Below are positions 50,050-58,929 of a stretch of 64,000 nt of DNA, in pieces. The first letter of the stretch is position 1. Every line of letters starts with the position of its first letter. The notes beneath the pieces are model-generated. The model saw only the letters and a list, made by a program, of their open reading frames with translations, searched no databases and was not told where the DNA came from. The stretch comes from Prevotella sp. UBA1705 (GTDB lineage Bacteria; Bacteroidota; Bacteroidia; Bacteroidales; Bacteroidaceae), in contig DCJH01000067.1 of assembly GCA_002317385.1 (NCBI GenBank), positions 16,730-80,729 on the forward strand, given 5' to 3'. The position numbers and the translations under genes are program-made.

Positions 50050-50403
50050 ATGAGAAGATTGAGCCATAAACGTCGTTGGGCGGCATGGATACTGCTTGCA
50101 GTATTCTTGCCTGTTCTGCTGCTGTCTTCCATTCATCAACATCGGGCCGAGAATGCCGCTGAGACGGAGTGCTACGAGTGCATCCACCATATTCAGCATC
50201 CCGGCCATTTCACCACCACGGCACATTCTTTCGATAGTTGCGTGCTCTGCCACTTCGTTTTGCTGAGCTATGTAGCTGCCGCCACTGCTGCAGTGGTCAA
50301 CGTTATCACATACCTACATCGTCGGTGCATCCGTCTTCGTGAAGCCGTATGCGTCACCATTTGTGGACATCCAGACCTTAGGGCACCTCCTTTCTCCCTA
50401 TAA
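50050..50403 (+). CDS. Small Cys/His-rich membrane protein, putative metal binder
   Basis: 117 residues. A first hydrophobic helix (about 10-28) precedes a polar, probably periplasmic segment with SIHQH, C41-x-x-C44, H46, H47, H50, H53, H59 and C64-x-x-C67-H68. A second helix (about 69-88) and a basic Cys-containing tail follow. The two CxxC pairs with clustered His suggest binding of zinc, copper or similar. I do not recognise a named family with certainty; comparable small proteins occur before metal-related TonB receptors in Bacteroidetes. The TonB receptor starts 140 bp downstream on the same strand, with short hairpins (TATCCC/GGGATA, CTATG/CATAG) between. Confidence 0.7.
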   Translation: MRRLSHKRRWAAWILLAVFLPVLLLSSIHQHRAENAAETECYECIHHIQHPGHFTTTAHSFDSCVLCHFVLLSYVAAATAAVVNVITYLHRRCIRLREAVCVTICGHPDLRAPPFSL

Positions 50404-50543
50404 GTCCTTATCCCCCAAGGGATAACTATGCCCTGTCATAGGGTAATCATGCACGCAACAGCACGAGTTGCATTCCAAAAATCGCTTTGGACATGCCTGC
50501 ATCATCGGCTACGTGCAGTATCTTTCCATTTTAATTTTCGACA

Positions 50544-52712
50544 ATGAATAGAGTTTTACTGGCTTTAGTTCTGTTGTCTCCGTCCTTCTTGCAGGTGTCA
50601 AAGGCCAACGTTTTCGTGCCCACCACCATAGATGAGACCATTCCTGCCGACACCGCACGTGTCGACACAGGACTGACTTTGCATGGAGTAACCGTGCTGG
50701 GCAATAGGAAAAAAGACCTCCAGATGAAGACATCGGTCAACAGTGTGGTAGTAGACCGCAACTATCTGACGACCAACTACTCGGGCAGTCTGATGCAAAG
50801 TCTCAGCGGCGTGCCCGGCGTGAAGGCGTCGAGCATTGGTTCGGGCGAATCGAAACCCACCATCCGTGGATTGGGTTTCAACCGCATGGTGGTGGCCGAA
50901 GACGGCATCAAGCACGAGGGACAGCAGTGGGGCGACGACCACGGACTGGAAATCGACCAGTTTGCGATAGACAGGATAGAGATCATGAAAGGTCCGGCGG
51001 CACTGCTTTACGGCTCTGACGCCATCGGCGGAGTCATCGATCTCTACAGCAACCGCATCCCCAACAAGCCGTTTGAAGGGGCGGCCTCGATATTCACACG
51101 CACCAACAACGAGTCGTTGGGGCTTTCGGCCAAGATGAGCGGACGCCAAAACCACTTGTATTGGCGCACGAATATCACGGCCATCGACTACGCCGACTAC
51201 AAGGTTCCCACCGATTCCATAGAGTATTATTCCTACAGAATTGGCTTGCACAACCGCCGGCTGCGCAACACGGCAGGCCGCGAACTCGATGGAAGCGCTA
51301 CCTTGGGCTACATCGGCTACCGATTCCACACCGACCTGAAGGTGTCTAACTCCTACAACAAGAGTGGTTTTTTTGCCAACGCTCATGGTCTGGAGGTGAG
51401 GCTCTCGGATATCGACTACGACCATTCGAGCCGCGACATCGACCTGCCCCAGCACAGCGTGAACCACCTGAAAGTGATGAGTCACTCGGCCTATCAAGCC
51501 GACAAATGGGTGCTGGAGATGAGTCTGGCCTATCAAAACAATATTCGCAAGGAGAGCTCGGAGCCGGTGTCACACGGATATATGCCCAAACCCGCGGATG
51601 CTCTTGAACGTGAATTCAAGAAGCACACGCTCACAGGCAACCTGGAACTGACCATGCCCATCGGCGACAAACACAGTTTCAAGGCGGGCATCAACACCGA
51701 GTATCAGCACAACCGGCGTGGCGGATGGGGATTTATCATACCCGATTTCGAGACGCTCTCGTTGGGTGGGTTCCTCTTTGACCGCTTCACCATCACCAAA
51801 GACCTCATTGTGAATGCCGGACTGCGGTATGATTTCGCCCGCACCCACATCCACAGCTACAGCGATTGGTATAAGACTCCTACGGCCGATGGCGACTCCG
51901 TCTACAAGGAGCGGTCGGCCAACAGCACACGGTCGTTTAACAGTGTGACCTGGTCTACGGGCGTCAACTACTCCGTGGGCAACTGGGTGCTCAAGGCCAA
52001 CATAGGCAAGAGTTTTCGCATGCCTATCCCGAAGGAGCTGGGAGCCGACGGTGTGAACTATCATATCTTTCGCTATGAGAAAGGCAACGCAGCCCTCGAT
52101 CCCGAGGAATCGTATCAGCTCGACGCAGGCATACACTGGAGCAACGACAGGGTGACGGTGCAGGTAGACCCCTATCTCAACTATTTTCCCAATTACATCT
52201 ATATGAACCCCACAGCCAACTACTACGAGGGACTGCAGCTCTACTACTACACCCAGAGCCGCGTCGTACGCTATGGCTTTGAGGCTCAGGTGGATTGGAA
52301 GATACTCCCCACGCTGGAAGCCGGCGTTAAGGGCGAATATCTCTATGCCGAGCAGCTCTCGGGCGAGAAGAAAGGCTACACGCTGCCCTTCTCCACTCCC
52401 TGGTCTGTCGACACCGATGTGAAGTATTCGTTCCAACCCGAGACCGACCACGAGGCCTACGTGGCCCTCAACCTCCACATTGTCGGAGCCCAAAACAACA
52501 TCGTGCCACCCGAAAAGTCCACACCAGGATACTTCACGCTCAACATGACGGCGGGCAAAACGTTTGCCTTCCACGACAACACGTTGCGCGTAAGCCTGCA
52601 TGCGGAAAACCTGCTCAACCGTAAATACTACGACCATACGAGCTATTACCGCCTGATGGATATCCCCGAACCCGGCCGGAATGTGGCGCTTATGCTGACA
52701 TATAACTTTTAA
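50544..52712 (+). CDS. TonB-dependent receptor, probable metal or metallophore uptake
   Basis: 722 residues. The signal (MNRVLLALVLLSPSFLQVSKA) is followed by a short extension, then a TonB plug: NYSGSLMQSLSGVPGVKASSIGSGESKPTIRGLGFNRMVVAEDGIKHEGQQWGDDHGLEID, a pattern shared with the ZnuD/copper-type receptors. IEIMKGPAALLYGSDAIGGVIDL closes the plug. The barrel contains the C-terminal NLLNRKYYDHTSYYRLMDIPEPGRNV and ends with Phe (LMLTYNF). There is no SusD or carboxypeptidase-like domain. The neighbours are a Cys/His-rich membrane protein before it and two DUF4625-like lipoproteins and an NlpE-like lipoprotein after it. Metal import is the best inference. Confidence 0.92.
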   Translation: MNRVLLALVLLSPSFLQVSKANVFVPTTIDETIPADTARVDTGLTLHGVTVLGNRKKDLQMKTSVNSVVVDRNYLTTNYSGSLMQSLSGVPGVKASSIGSGESKPTIRGLGFNRMVVAEDGIKHEGQQWGDDHGLEIDQFAIDRIEIMKGPAALLYGSDAIGGVIDLYSNRIPNKPFEGAASIFTRTNNESLGLSAKMSGRQNHLYWRTNITAIDYADYKVPTDSIEYYSYRIGLHNRRLRNTAGRELDGSATLGYIGYRFHTDLKVSNSYNKSGFFANAHGLEVRLSDIDYDHSSRDIDLPQHSVNHLKVMSHSAYQADKWVLEMSLAYQNNIRKESSEPVSHGYMPKPADALEREFKKHTLTGNLELTMPIGDKHSFKAGINTEYQHNRRGGWGFIIPDFETLSLGGFLFDRFTITKDLIVNAGLRYDFARTHIHSYSDWYKTPTADGDSVYKERSANSTRSFNSVTWSTGVNYSVGNWVLKANIGKSFRMPIPKELGADGVNYHIFRYEKGNAALDPEESYQLDAGIHWSNDRVTVQVDPYLNYFPNYIYMNPTANYYEGLQLYYYTQSRVVRYGFEAQVDWKILPTLEAGVKGEYLYAEQLSGEKKGYTLPFSTPWSVDTDVKYSFQPETDHEAYVALNLHIVGAQNNIVPPEKSTPGYFTLNMTAGKTFAFHDNTLRVSLHAENLLNRKYYDHTSYYRLMDIPEPGRNVALMLTYNF

Positions 52713-52767
52713 ATACCATAGACATTAGTTATAAACCGAGGTACATGCCTCACAAAATCCAACAAAG

Positions 52768-53514
52768 ATGAAAAACAAAATGATGATTGGAGCCTTCGCG
52801 CTCTTGAGTATGCTGACACTGTCTCTCACCTCATGCGACAAGGATGACGATGTCAAGACCAATGCCAACGTGACGTTCAGCAATATAGAAGTAGGTTTGG
52901 AAAACTCCAAGGAAGCCACCGTCGGAGGTGACCTGCACCTCGAATGCGACATTGTTTCTGAAAACAAGATTAAGTCTATCGAGGTGAAAATGACCCAAAA
53001 GGACGGCAAGGGGACCTTGAGCAAGCTCTATACTGACTCCAAATACACAGGAGTGCTCAACACTACCTTCCACGAACACCTCGAATTGCCCTCGACACTC
53101 GATGCCGGGACCTATCATCTGGCTATCAATGTGACCGACGTAAACAACAACTCGAAGGCCTACGAGACCGATATCAAGTTGATTGCCGTAGATCCCAACG
53201 CACCCGTTGTGGTGATGCTCAACCCAAGTGAGACGGCCAACACTGGTGTAGCAGGCCAGCCCCTGACCTTCAAAGCCAACATTACGGTGAAAAATCCCAT
53301 CAAGGCCATCGAGATAGAGTTCCACGGAGATAAGGAATATCCTATCGAGGTATCCGACTACAATGGCAAGACGGGCAGCGTAACGTTTGAGAAACAGATC
53401 ACCATTCCGGCAGAATGCCCTGCAGGCGAATACCACGTACACTTCACCGTGGAGGACAATAAAGGCCTGACCACTACCGCCGAACTCGCCGGATTTAAGG
53501 TCACCACAAAATAG
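52768..53514 (+). CDS. DUF4625-like lipoprotein, two beta domains
   Basis: 248 residues. The lipoprotein signal ends LSLTSC (about Cys23). Two similar Ig-like beta domains are visible: the first with NVTFSNIEVGLENSKEATVGGDLHLECDIVSENKIKSIEVKMT and LPSTLDAGTYHLAINVTDVNNN, the second with GQPLTFKANITVKNPIKAIEIEFHG and IPAECPAGEYHVHFTVEDNKG. The D/P-A-G-x-Y-H pattern is that of DUF4625. It follows the receptor by 55 bp and precedes a one-domain relative by 21 bp, so the three form an operon. Probably a surface partner of the receptor. Confidence 0.82.
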   Translation: MKNKMMIGAFALLSMLTLSLTSCDKDDDVKTNANVTFSNIEVGLENSKEATVGGDLHLECDIVSENKIKSIEVKMTQKDGKGTLSKLYTDSKYTGVLNTTFHEHLELPSTLDAGTYHLAINVTDVNNNSKAYETDIKLIAVDPNAPVVVMLNPSETANTGVAGQPLTFKANITVKNPIKAIEIEFHGDKEYPIEVSDYNGKTGSVTFEKQITIPAECPAGEYHVHFTVEDNKGLTTTAELAGFKVTTK

Positions 53515-53535
53515 ATAATATCAAAAGACAGTAGT

Positions 53536-54015
53536 ATGAATAAGTTAAGTTATCTCATAATGCTGCTGGCTGGCATGCTGAGCATGGCCTCCTGCGGCAG
53601 CGACGACGTCGAGGAAAAGGACCTCGAAAACCCGGTTATCAGCGAGGCCGGCATCACCGCCAACCCCATCGACTGCCAGGTTTACAAGCGGGGCGACGTC
53701 ATTCCGTTCCAGTATGTATTCACCGACAACAAGGCTCTGGGCAGTTACAACATCGAAATCCACAACGATTTCGACCACCACACCCACAGCACGTCGGCTA
53801 CCGACTGCCCGCTGGATGCCAAGAAGGAACCGGTTAATCCTTGGGTTTATAACCAGGATTTCACCATTCCGGCCGCTTCCAAATCCTTCACCGGACGTCA
53901 AGACATCAAGATTCCGACCACCATCGACACGGGCGACTATCATTTCATGATCAGACTCACCGACGAAGCCGGGCATCAACAAATCAAAGGCATTGCCATT
54001 AAGATCACAGATTAA
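53536..54015 (+). CDS. DUF4625-like lipoprotein with His cluster
   Basis: 159 residues. The signal ends LSMASC (about Cys21). A single beta domain has NPVISEAGITANPIDCQVYKRGDVIPFQYVFTDNKALGSYNIEIHNDFDHHTHS and DIKIPTTIDTGDYHFMIRLTDEAG. The loop DFDHHTHS with four His in a row of eight residues is a likely metal site. Last gene of the receptor operon before a hairpin at 54025-54074. The role is inferred from context; the DUF assignment is by recognised pattern only. Confidence 0.82.
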   Translation: MNKLSYLIMLLAGMLSMASCGSDDVEEKDLENPVISEAGITANPIDCQVYKRGDVIPFQYVFTDNKALGSYNIEIHNDFDHHTHSTSATDCPLDAKKEPVNPWVYNQDFTIPAASKSFTGRQDIKIPTTIDTGDYHFMIRLTDEAGHQQIKGIAIKITD

Positions 54016-54024
54016 TAGTTAAAA

Positions 54025-54074
54025 GAAACGCATCGGGAGACTTCTTCACAATAAACTCCTCCCGATGGCGTTTC
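54025..54074 (+). terminator. Hairpin between the DUF4625-like and NlpE-like genes
   Basis: GAAACGCATCGGGAG and CTCCCGATGGCGTTTC pair with one bulge around an 18-nt loop. There is no T tract, so read-through into the NlpE-like gene is likely; no separate promoter was found before that gene. Confidence 0.5.
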
Positions 54075-54102
54075 AACTATAACCAATAAAACACAAATAA
54101 AA

Positions 54103-54564
54103 ATGAAGAAAATCATTCTTTTTGCCGCAGCCTGCGCCATGTTCGCAGCCTGCAACAACACGGGTAAGACCGGCGCTAACGCCAATGGTCAGGACTCTAC
54201 GGTAGACTCCATGGAGGCTGCCACGGCAGATTCTGCTATCTACGAGGGCATGATGCCTGCCGCCGACACCTATGGCATCCGCTATCACCTGGCTATTGCC
54301 AAGGACTCCACCAACGGTTTCGACATCGAGGAGGCCTACATGAAGTCGGAAACAGAGGTTGACACCGCCCGCTACTACAAGGGAATTGCCGACGTCATCA
54401 AGTCAAAGGATGGCAAGAAGACCTATTATAGCTTCGACACCGATGGCTCAGAGAGCATCAAGTTCCTCGTTCTCAACGACTCTACGCTGCGTATGGTGAA
54501 CGACCAACTGGAGGAACCGATTGCCAAAGAGGGCATGAACTATGACCTGAAGCTCAAGAAATAA
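54103..54564 (+). CDS. NlpE-like lipoprotein without the CxxC pair
   Basis: 153 residues. The signal MKKIILFAAACAMFAAC gives lipid Cys17. After an Ala/Thr/Asp-rich linker, YEGMMPAADTYGIRYHLAIAKDS matches the start of the NlpE/CutF N-terminal barrel (Y-x-G-x-x-P-A-A-D-C-x-G-I), with Thr where E. coli NlpE has Cys. The later IKFLVLNDSTLRMVNDQLEEPI also fits. NlpE senses surface contact and copper stress and feeds lipoprotein and envelope signalling; here only the fold is inferred. Its position after a TonB/DUF4625 operon adds to the metal theme. Confidence 0.8.
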   Translation: MKKIILFAAACAMFAACNNTGKTGANANGQDSTVDSMEAATADSAIYEGMMPAADTYGIRYHLAIAKDSTNGFDIEEAYMKSETEVDTARYYKGIADVIKSKDGKKTYYSFDTDGSESIKFLVLNDSTLRMVNDQLEEPIAKEGMNYDLKLKK

Positions 54565-54583
54565 TATACCATAACACAATGAC

Positions 54584-54628
54584 AAAACCCACCGAAAGGC
54601 CTGTTGCAGGACCATTTCGGTGGGTTTT
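54584..54628 (+). terminator. Terminator of the metal locus
   Basis: AAAACCCACCGAAA and TTTCGGTGGGTTTT are perfect 14-bp arms ending in T residues. It may also serve the convergent gene at 54649-54978. Confidence 0.9.
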
Positions 54629-54648
54629 CTGTTGTTTTCAGGAGGCTG

Positions 54649-54978
54649 TTATTTCGGCAACTTGCTGAGTTTCTCTCTCAGTTTGAGTGCCTTCTGGGCA
54701 GCTTTCATCTGCGTCTTATAGGCGTTCATCTGCTTGGACAGTTCCTTGAAGTTCTTGTTGGCCTCGTCATAGGCTCTCTTGGCATCCTTCATCTGCGACT
54801 TGGCGTCGTTCACTTTGTCCTTCATGTTCTCATAATCAGCCTGAGCCTTGTTGGCGATGGTCTCCAACTGCTCAGTCGACATGGTGCGATAGTCGCCCGG
54901 TTTCTCATCTTGAGCACTTACTGTCTGTAATCCCAAAACTGCTGCCAAGGCAACAGGGAGTAGCAAATTCTTCTTCAT
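54649..54978 (-). CDS. Small secreted coiled-coil protein
   Basis: 109 residues from the ATG at 54978 (MKKNLLLPVALAAVLGLQTVSAQ, a signal peptide). The mature part is one long Lys/Glu/Ala/Met-rich helix with heptad character (QLETIANKAQADYENMKDKVNDAKSQMKDAKRAYDEANKNFKELSKQ). The longer reading starting at 55044 includes promoter-side sequence and is rejected. Function unknown; small periplasmic coiled-coil proteins often act as chaperone-like or envelope spacers. It has its own promoter box at 55075-55082 and shares the terminator at 54584-54628. Confidence 0.8.
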   Translation of the reverse strand: MKKNLLLPVALAAVLGLQTVSAQDEKPGDYRTMSTEQLETIANKAQADYENMKDKVNDAKSQMKDAKRAYDEANKNFKELSKQMNAYKTQMKAAQKALKLREKLSKLPK

Positions 54979-55074
54979 ATCTTGCATGTTCTTTAATGAA
55001 TGTTGTGTCATTAGATACGGCCCGACACCCATGCTCCAGCGCATCGGCAGTCCGGCCAGGAATCAATCATAATG

Positions 55075-55082
55075 CAAAGATA
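55075..55082 (-). promoter_or_regulatory. -7 box of the coiled-coil protein gene
   Basis: Minus-strand TATCTTTG, about 96 bp before the ATG at 54978, giving an unusually long leader. Confidence 0.45.
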
Positions 55083-55158
55083 GTGAATAAATTGTTATAT
55101 TGTACCCTTTTGCTTGTAAATTTTTCAAGCGAAGCACCCCATTTCTCCCACTTTTTCC

Positions 55159-55174
55159 ACCTATTATAATAGGT
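55159..55174. promoter_or_regulatory. Perfect 16-bp palindrome upstream of the AraC regulator
   Basis: ACCTATTATAATAGGT reads the same on both strands. It lies in the divergent region between the coiled-coil gene and the AraC gene, about 80 bp upstream of the coiled-coil promoter. A dimeric repressor or regulator site is possible. Nothing else clear is seen in 55083-55378. Confidence 0.4.
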
Positions 55175-55378
55175 AGCCCGTAGCCGTCCTTTCAGAGTTT
55201 TCACCCCCGGAAGATGGTCATCCTTCAGCCTCCCGTAGCTTGCGCTATAACAAACAAGTAGGCATCAGCTGGTCTGCGAGAGCAAAGTTTTTCTGAGTTC
55301 CTCCTGCGTTTCATAGGCATTGTCACGGATATTTTGTAATTTTACACACGGTTCGCATGAACAAAGCGCAACAGTCGT

Positions 55379-56305
55379 ATGAGCAATAACGTGAAAATTT
55401 TCGACATCAACTACTTCTCGTATCTGGACAAACCAGCTGTCTATGCGAGCAAAGGCTACTTTGCGCTGTCGCCCATCGACGTTTTTCCCGACTTCCAAGG
55501 GCAGGTTCGGGTCAACAGTCTACTCATGTTGTTCTGCCTCGAAGGCACCATCCATGTCACGCTCCATGAGCAACCTCTCGAATTGAGTAGCGGCATGTGC
55601 CTCATGGTGCCCCCCAACTCACTGGTGAGTCATGTCATTGCGAGCAAGGACTGCGTGTCGACGCTCATCGGCTACTCGCTGGAGATTGTGTCGAAGATGC
55701 TGGCTGGCAGTCAGAAGGCATGGGAACTCTTTGCCCAGCTCACCCAAAAGCCGCTCATTTACAATGACCAACGCTACCTGCAAGACCGCTTGAAGACCTT
55801 TCTCAACATCCTGAGATACCGCACAAGAAATAACGATCAGTATCTCGAAGAGTTGAGTTACCATCTGTTTGCGGCCCTGTTTTTCGATATTATCAACGAT
55901 ATCCACGTGCCCCACGCCACTCATCCTACAGCCGACAGCACCGCCAAGAATCGCTATCGGGCCGGATTTATCTACAAGAAGTTCCTGCTTCTCGTGAGTG
56001 AAGACGATGGAGAGCATCGCAGCGTGGCCTATTATGCCGACAAACTCTACATCAGTCCGAAGTATTTATCTAAGATTGTGAAGAGCTATACGGGCAAACC
56101 GGCCCAACGCATCATCCTGGAACATGTGGTGGAACGGATTAAAGTGGAACTGAAATACACCGAGCACCCCATGAAACGCATCTCTGAGCAGTTCCATTTC
56201 GAGAACTATCCTTCGTTCTGCAAGTTCGTCAAGACCCACCTCGGGGTAACCGCGCAGGAATATCGAAGTGGAGAAAAACCGAAGGTCGGGCCTTTTTCCC
56301 GATAA
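55379..56305 (+). CDS. AraC-family transcriptional regulator
   Basis: 308 residues. An N-terminal cupin-like sensing domain (about 1-165: RVNSLLMLFCLEGTIHVTLHEQPLELSSGMCLMVPPNSLVSHV) is followed by a C-terminal AraC domain (about 205-300) with YYADKLYISPKYLSKIVKSYTGKPAQRIILEHVVERIKVELKYTEHPMKRISEQFHFENYPSFCKFVKTHLGVTAQEYR. Both helix-turn-helix units are complete. The target is unknown. The hairpin CAAGGGTT/AACCCTTG at 56317-56339 lies downstream. It converges on the GH20 gene. Confidence 0.95.
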   Translation: MSNNVKIFDINYFSYLDKPAVYASKGYFALSPIDVFPDFQGQVRVNSLLMLFCLEGTIHVTLHEQPLELSSGMCLMVPPNSLVSHVIASKDCVSTLIGYSLEIVSKMLAGSQKAWELFAQLTQKPLIYNDQRYLQDRLKTFLNILRYRTRNNDQYLEELSYHLFAALFFDIINDIHVPHATHPTADSTAKNRYRAGFIYKKFLLLVSEDDGEHRSVAYYADKLYISPKYLSKIVKSYTGKPAQRIILEHVVERIKVELKYTEHPMKRISEQFHFENYPSFCKFVKTHLGVTAQEYRSGEKPKVGPFSR

Positions 56306-56438
56306 GATGCGGTGCGCAAGGGTTTTGTTCTAACCCTTGGCGGCCTTCGCATTCCTATTCCTTCTGTCTTTCTCCACTCCTGTTTTTATCGGCTGCAAAC
56401 CCCTTTTTCTTCTGTCCTTACAGCCGAATAGTTCCCAA

Positions 56439-58742
56439 TCACTCATGGAAAAGCTGCTCGGGAGCAATGCTATGGAACGCCGATTCGTCGCTTTTCCTCA
56501 GTTGAACATCTGACATTCTGCCACGCCACGAGGGCCATCCCATGGAAATATTAGCCATAAAGACAACTTTAAAAGTATGCAATCCCTTTCCAAGTGCAAT
56601 AGAAGTGTCGTGTCGCGAGCAACGTTTCACTTCATTAGAGTTGGAGATAAGTAACTTTCCATCAAGCCAAACTTGTTCGACATCGGCCGACCAATAGTAA
56701 ACACCATCAGTCGGAATATCTACATAGCCCGTGGCTATCGACACATATCCTTGTTTAGCCCTACCCATATCCTCTATCTTCATCGTCGGATCAATCATCT
56801 CTTTCAAACTCTTAATTTTGCAGACCGACCAGTCTTGGGCAGTCTGATCGACCTCTGAAATATTGTGGAAGAAGCCCTTGGTACGACGAAGAATAAGTCC
56901 GGGCTGTACTCCAGTCACCTGACATGCCGGCTGCAACGGTTGTTTCACCACCTCGACATCTCTAACCTGACTCATCTTTCCCGAAGACAATAGGGTAGCA
57001 ATTCTAACACGCGTTGATCGGGTTAGCTCAATAGGAGCACTATAGATGGTAGAAGTTGCTGTAGGCATGCTCCCATCAAGCGTGTAGACCATGGTTAACG
57101 GACGCGTTGTGGTGAAGATGAGCTGAACCTTATCAACAAAGGCCACGGTGTTGCATGAGCCATTTGGCTGCTCAGGAAGAGGGATATGATAGGTGAAATT
57201 CATTTTATCCAGATACTGAGCACAGGCCTTATCAGCACGTCGGCAGAAGTCGTCAAAATTCTTCCGTACCAATGGTGACCACGCTATTTCAGCCAGCGCC
57301 AAGGCTCGCGGATACATCATATACTCCATTTTCTCATTAGTGTACATATATTCTGACCAACTACAGCCCTGTACTCCGATAACGTGGCTGTCCTTACCCT
57401 CTTTGACTAATAATTCCGGCACAGGATCATAACCATAGATCTTAGATAACAGAAACGGCGTACCGTTACCGATGGTCACAGGTTCCACTCTGTAATCTCC
57501 CTGATAATAGTCAAGATAGAGGCCATTACGACTACTTGCCATAATCACATCATGCCCTTGCAAAGCGGCGGCAACACCTCCTTCCTCCCCACGCCATGAC
57601 ATAACAGTAGCATTAGGGCTCAGTCCTCCCTCAAGGATTTCATCCCACCCTATCATCTTCTTACCATACTTCTCTACTACCTTTTCCATACGCTTTATAA
57701 AGTAGCTCTGCAGTCGCTCCTCTGCCGTGTGGCAGTTGTCAGCCTCCAAATGTTTCTCGGCTATCGTAGCTTGACATGACGGGCACTGCTTCCAGCGACC
57801 CTTACGACACTCGTCTCCACCCAGGTGAAAATAAGGCGACGGGAACAATGGCACTACCTCCTTGATCACATCCTCCAGAAAACCATACACCATTTCCTTG
57901 CCGGGACATAGTACGATGTCCTCAATACCCCATATTATACGTGGCGTATGCACTTCATTGAAGCAAGACAATTCTGGATAGGCAGCTATGGCGCTCATCA
58001 TATGCCCAGGCATGTCAACCTCGGGAATAACCATGACATGTCTATCAGCCGCATACTTCACGATATCCTTAATTTCCTCTTGTGTATAGTAGCCAGTATG
58101 AGTATTTCCTTCGACCTCTTTACGTGTGGCCCCTACCTCAATAAGACGCGGGTACTTCTTGATTTCAATACGCCATCCTTGGTCATCGGTGAGGTGGAAG
58201 TGGAGGGTGTTGATCTTGAACAAAGCCATCAAGTCAATCTGCTTTTTCACATTCTCCACAGTAATAAAATGGCGGCATGGGTCAAGATGGAAGCCGCGAT
58301 ATCCAAAGCGAGGATAGTCTTCTATGCGACAACAAGGGGCCGGAGTACCCAACTGGATCAGACTTTGCAGACCATAGAATGCACCACGAGGAGACTTTGC
58401 CCGTATAGTTACAGTCTTCTTATCCACAGTCAGGATATACCCTTCGTCCGAAGATATATTAAGCGTTGAGTCGATGTGTATGGAAATCTCAGCCTTGCCA
58501 GAAGAGACTATCACCCTCACTCCATAGAGGGTCCTCATCTTATCAGCAAAGAGCTGTAACATGGAGTTCGCCTCAGGCAGGTCTGCACTAATTCTCGTTC
58601 GGCTGGAATATCGGAAAGAGCCTTGCCGTTCGGTCACATTAACAGGTATCGGGATAATATCCGTCACCTTACCCCAAGCCCCTGCACTCATCATCAGCAG
58701 GATAAATAAAATCAATAATTGGTGTTTCATTGCGGTTTTCAT
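56439..58742 (-). CDS. Family 20 beta-N-acetylhexosaminidase
   Basis: 767 residues. The signal ends SAGAWG. A GH20b alpha/beta domain (about 28-140) precedes the TIM barrel starting YRGFHLDPCRHFITVENVKKQIDLMALFKINTLHFHLTDDQGWRIEI. The catalytic pair is Asp310-Glu311 in FHLGGDECRKG. From about residue 560 a chitobiase-type beta domain (TTTRPLTMVYTLDGSMPTATSTIYSAPIEL) and a PA14-like C-terminal domain (DGVYYWSADVEQVWLDGKLLISN) follow, suggesting glycan binding. It releases terminal GlcNAc or GalNAc outside the cytoplasm. The neighbours that follow on the same strand (pseudo-NagB/PIG-L and nagB) would handle the sugar inside. Confidence 0.95.
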   Translation of the reverse strand: MKTAMKHQLLILFILLMMSAGAWGKVTDIIPIPVNVTERQGSFRYSSRTRISADLPEANSMLQLFADKMRTLYGVRVIVSSGKAEISIHIDSTLNISSDEGYILTVDKKTVTIRAKSPRGAFYGLQSLIQLGTPAPCCRIEDYPRFGYRGFHLDPCRHFITVENVKKQIDLMALFKINTLHFHLTDDQGWRIEIKKYPRLIEVGATRKEVEGNTHTGYYTQEEIKDIVKYAADRHVMVIPEVDMPGHMMSAIAAYPELSCFNEVHTPRIIWGIEDIVLCPGKEMVYGFLEDVIKEVVPLFPSPYFHLGGDECRKGRWKQCPSCQATIAEKHLEADNCHTAEERLQSYFIKRMEKVVEKYGKKMIGWDEILEGGLSPNATVMSWRGEEGGVAAALQGHDVIMASSRNGLYLDYYQGDYRVEPVTIGNGTPFLLSKIYGYDPVPELLVKEGKDSHVIGVQGCSWSEYMYTNEKMEYMMYPRALALAEIAWSPLVRKNFDDFCRRADKACAQYLDKMNFTYHIPLPEQPNGSCNTVAFVDKVQLIFTTTRPLTMVYTLDGSMPTATSTIYSAPIELTRSTRVRIATLLSSGKMSQVRDVEVVKQPLQPACQVTGVQPGLILRRTKGFFHNISEVDQTAQDWSVCKIKSLKEMIDPTMKIEDMGRAKQGYVSIATGYVDIPTDGVYYWSADVEQVWLDGKLLISNSNEVKRCSRHDTSIALGKGLHTFKVVFMANISMGWPSWRGRMSDVQLRKSDESAFHSIAPEQLFHE

Positions 58743-58929
58743 TGGTTATTATCAAATGGTTGATGGTATCTGAACATTATTGTTCGTATGTACTCTGCTC
58801 TATCGGCAGTCTTTTGCCACCCTTAAAAAGATATGCCAAGAGCCCTCGTAAAGACTCCCAACATACCTTTAACATTGCCATACATAGAACATTAGTATGC
58901 CTCATAGGCATCTATGTGTATAATTTCTA

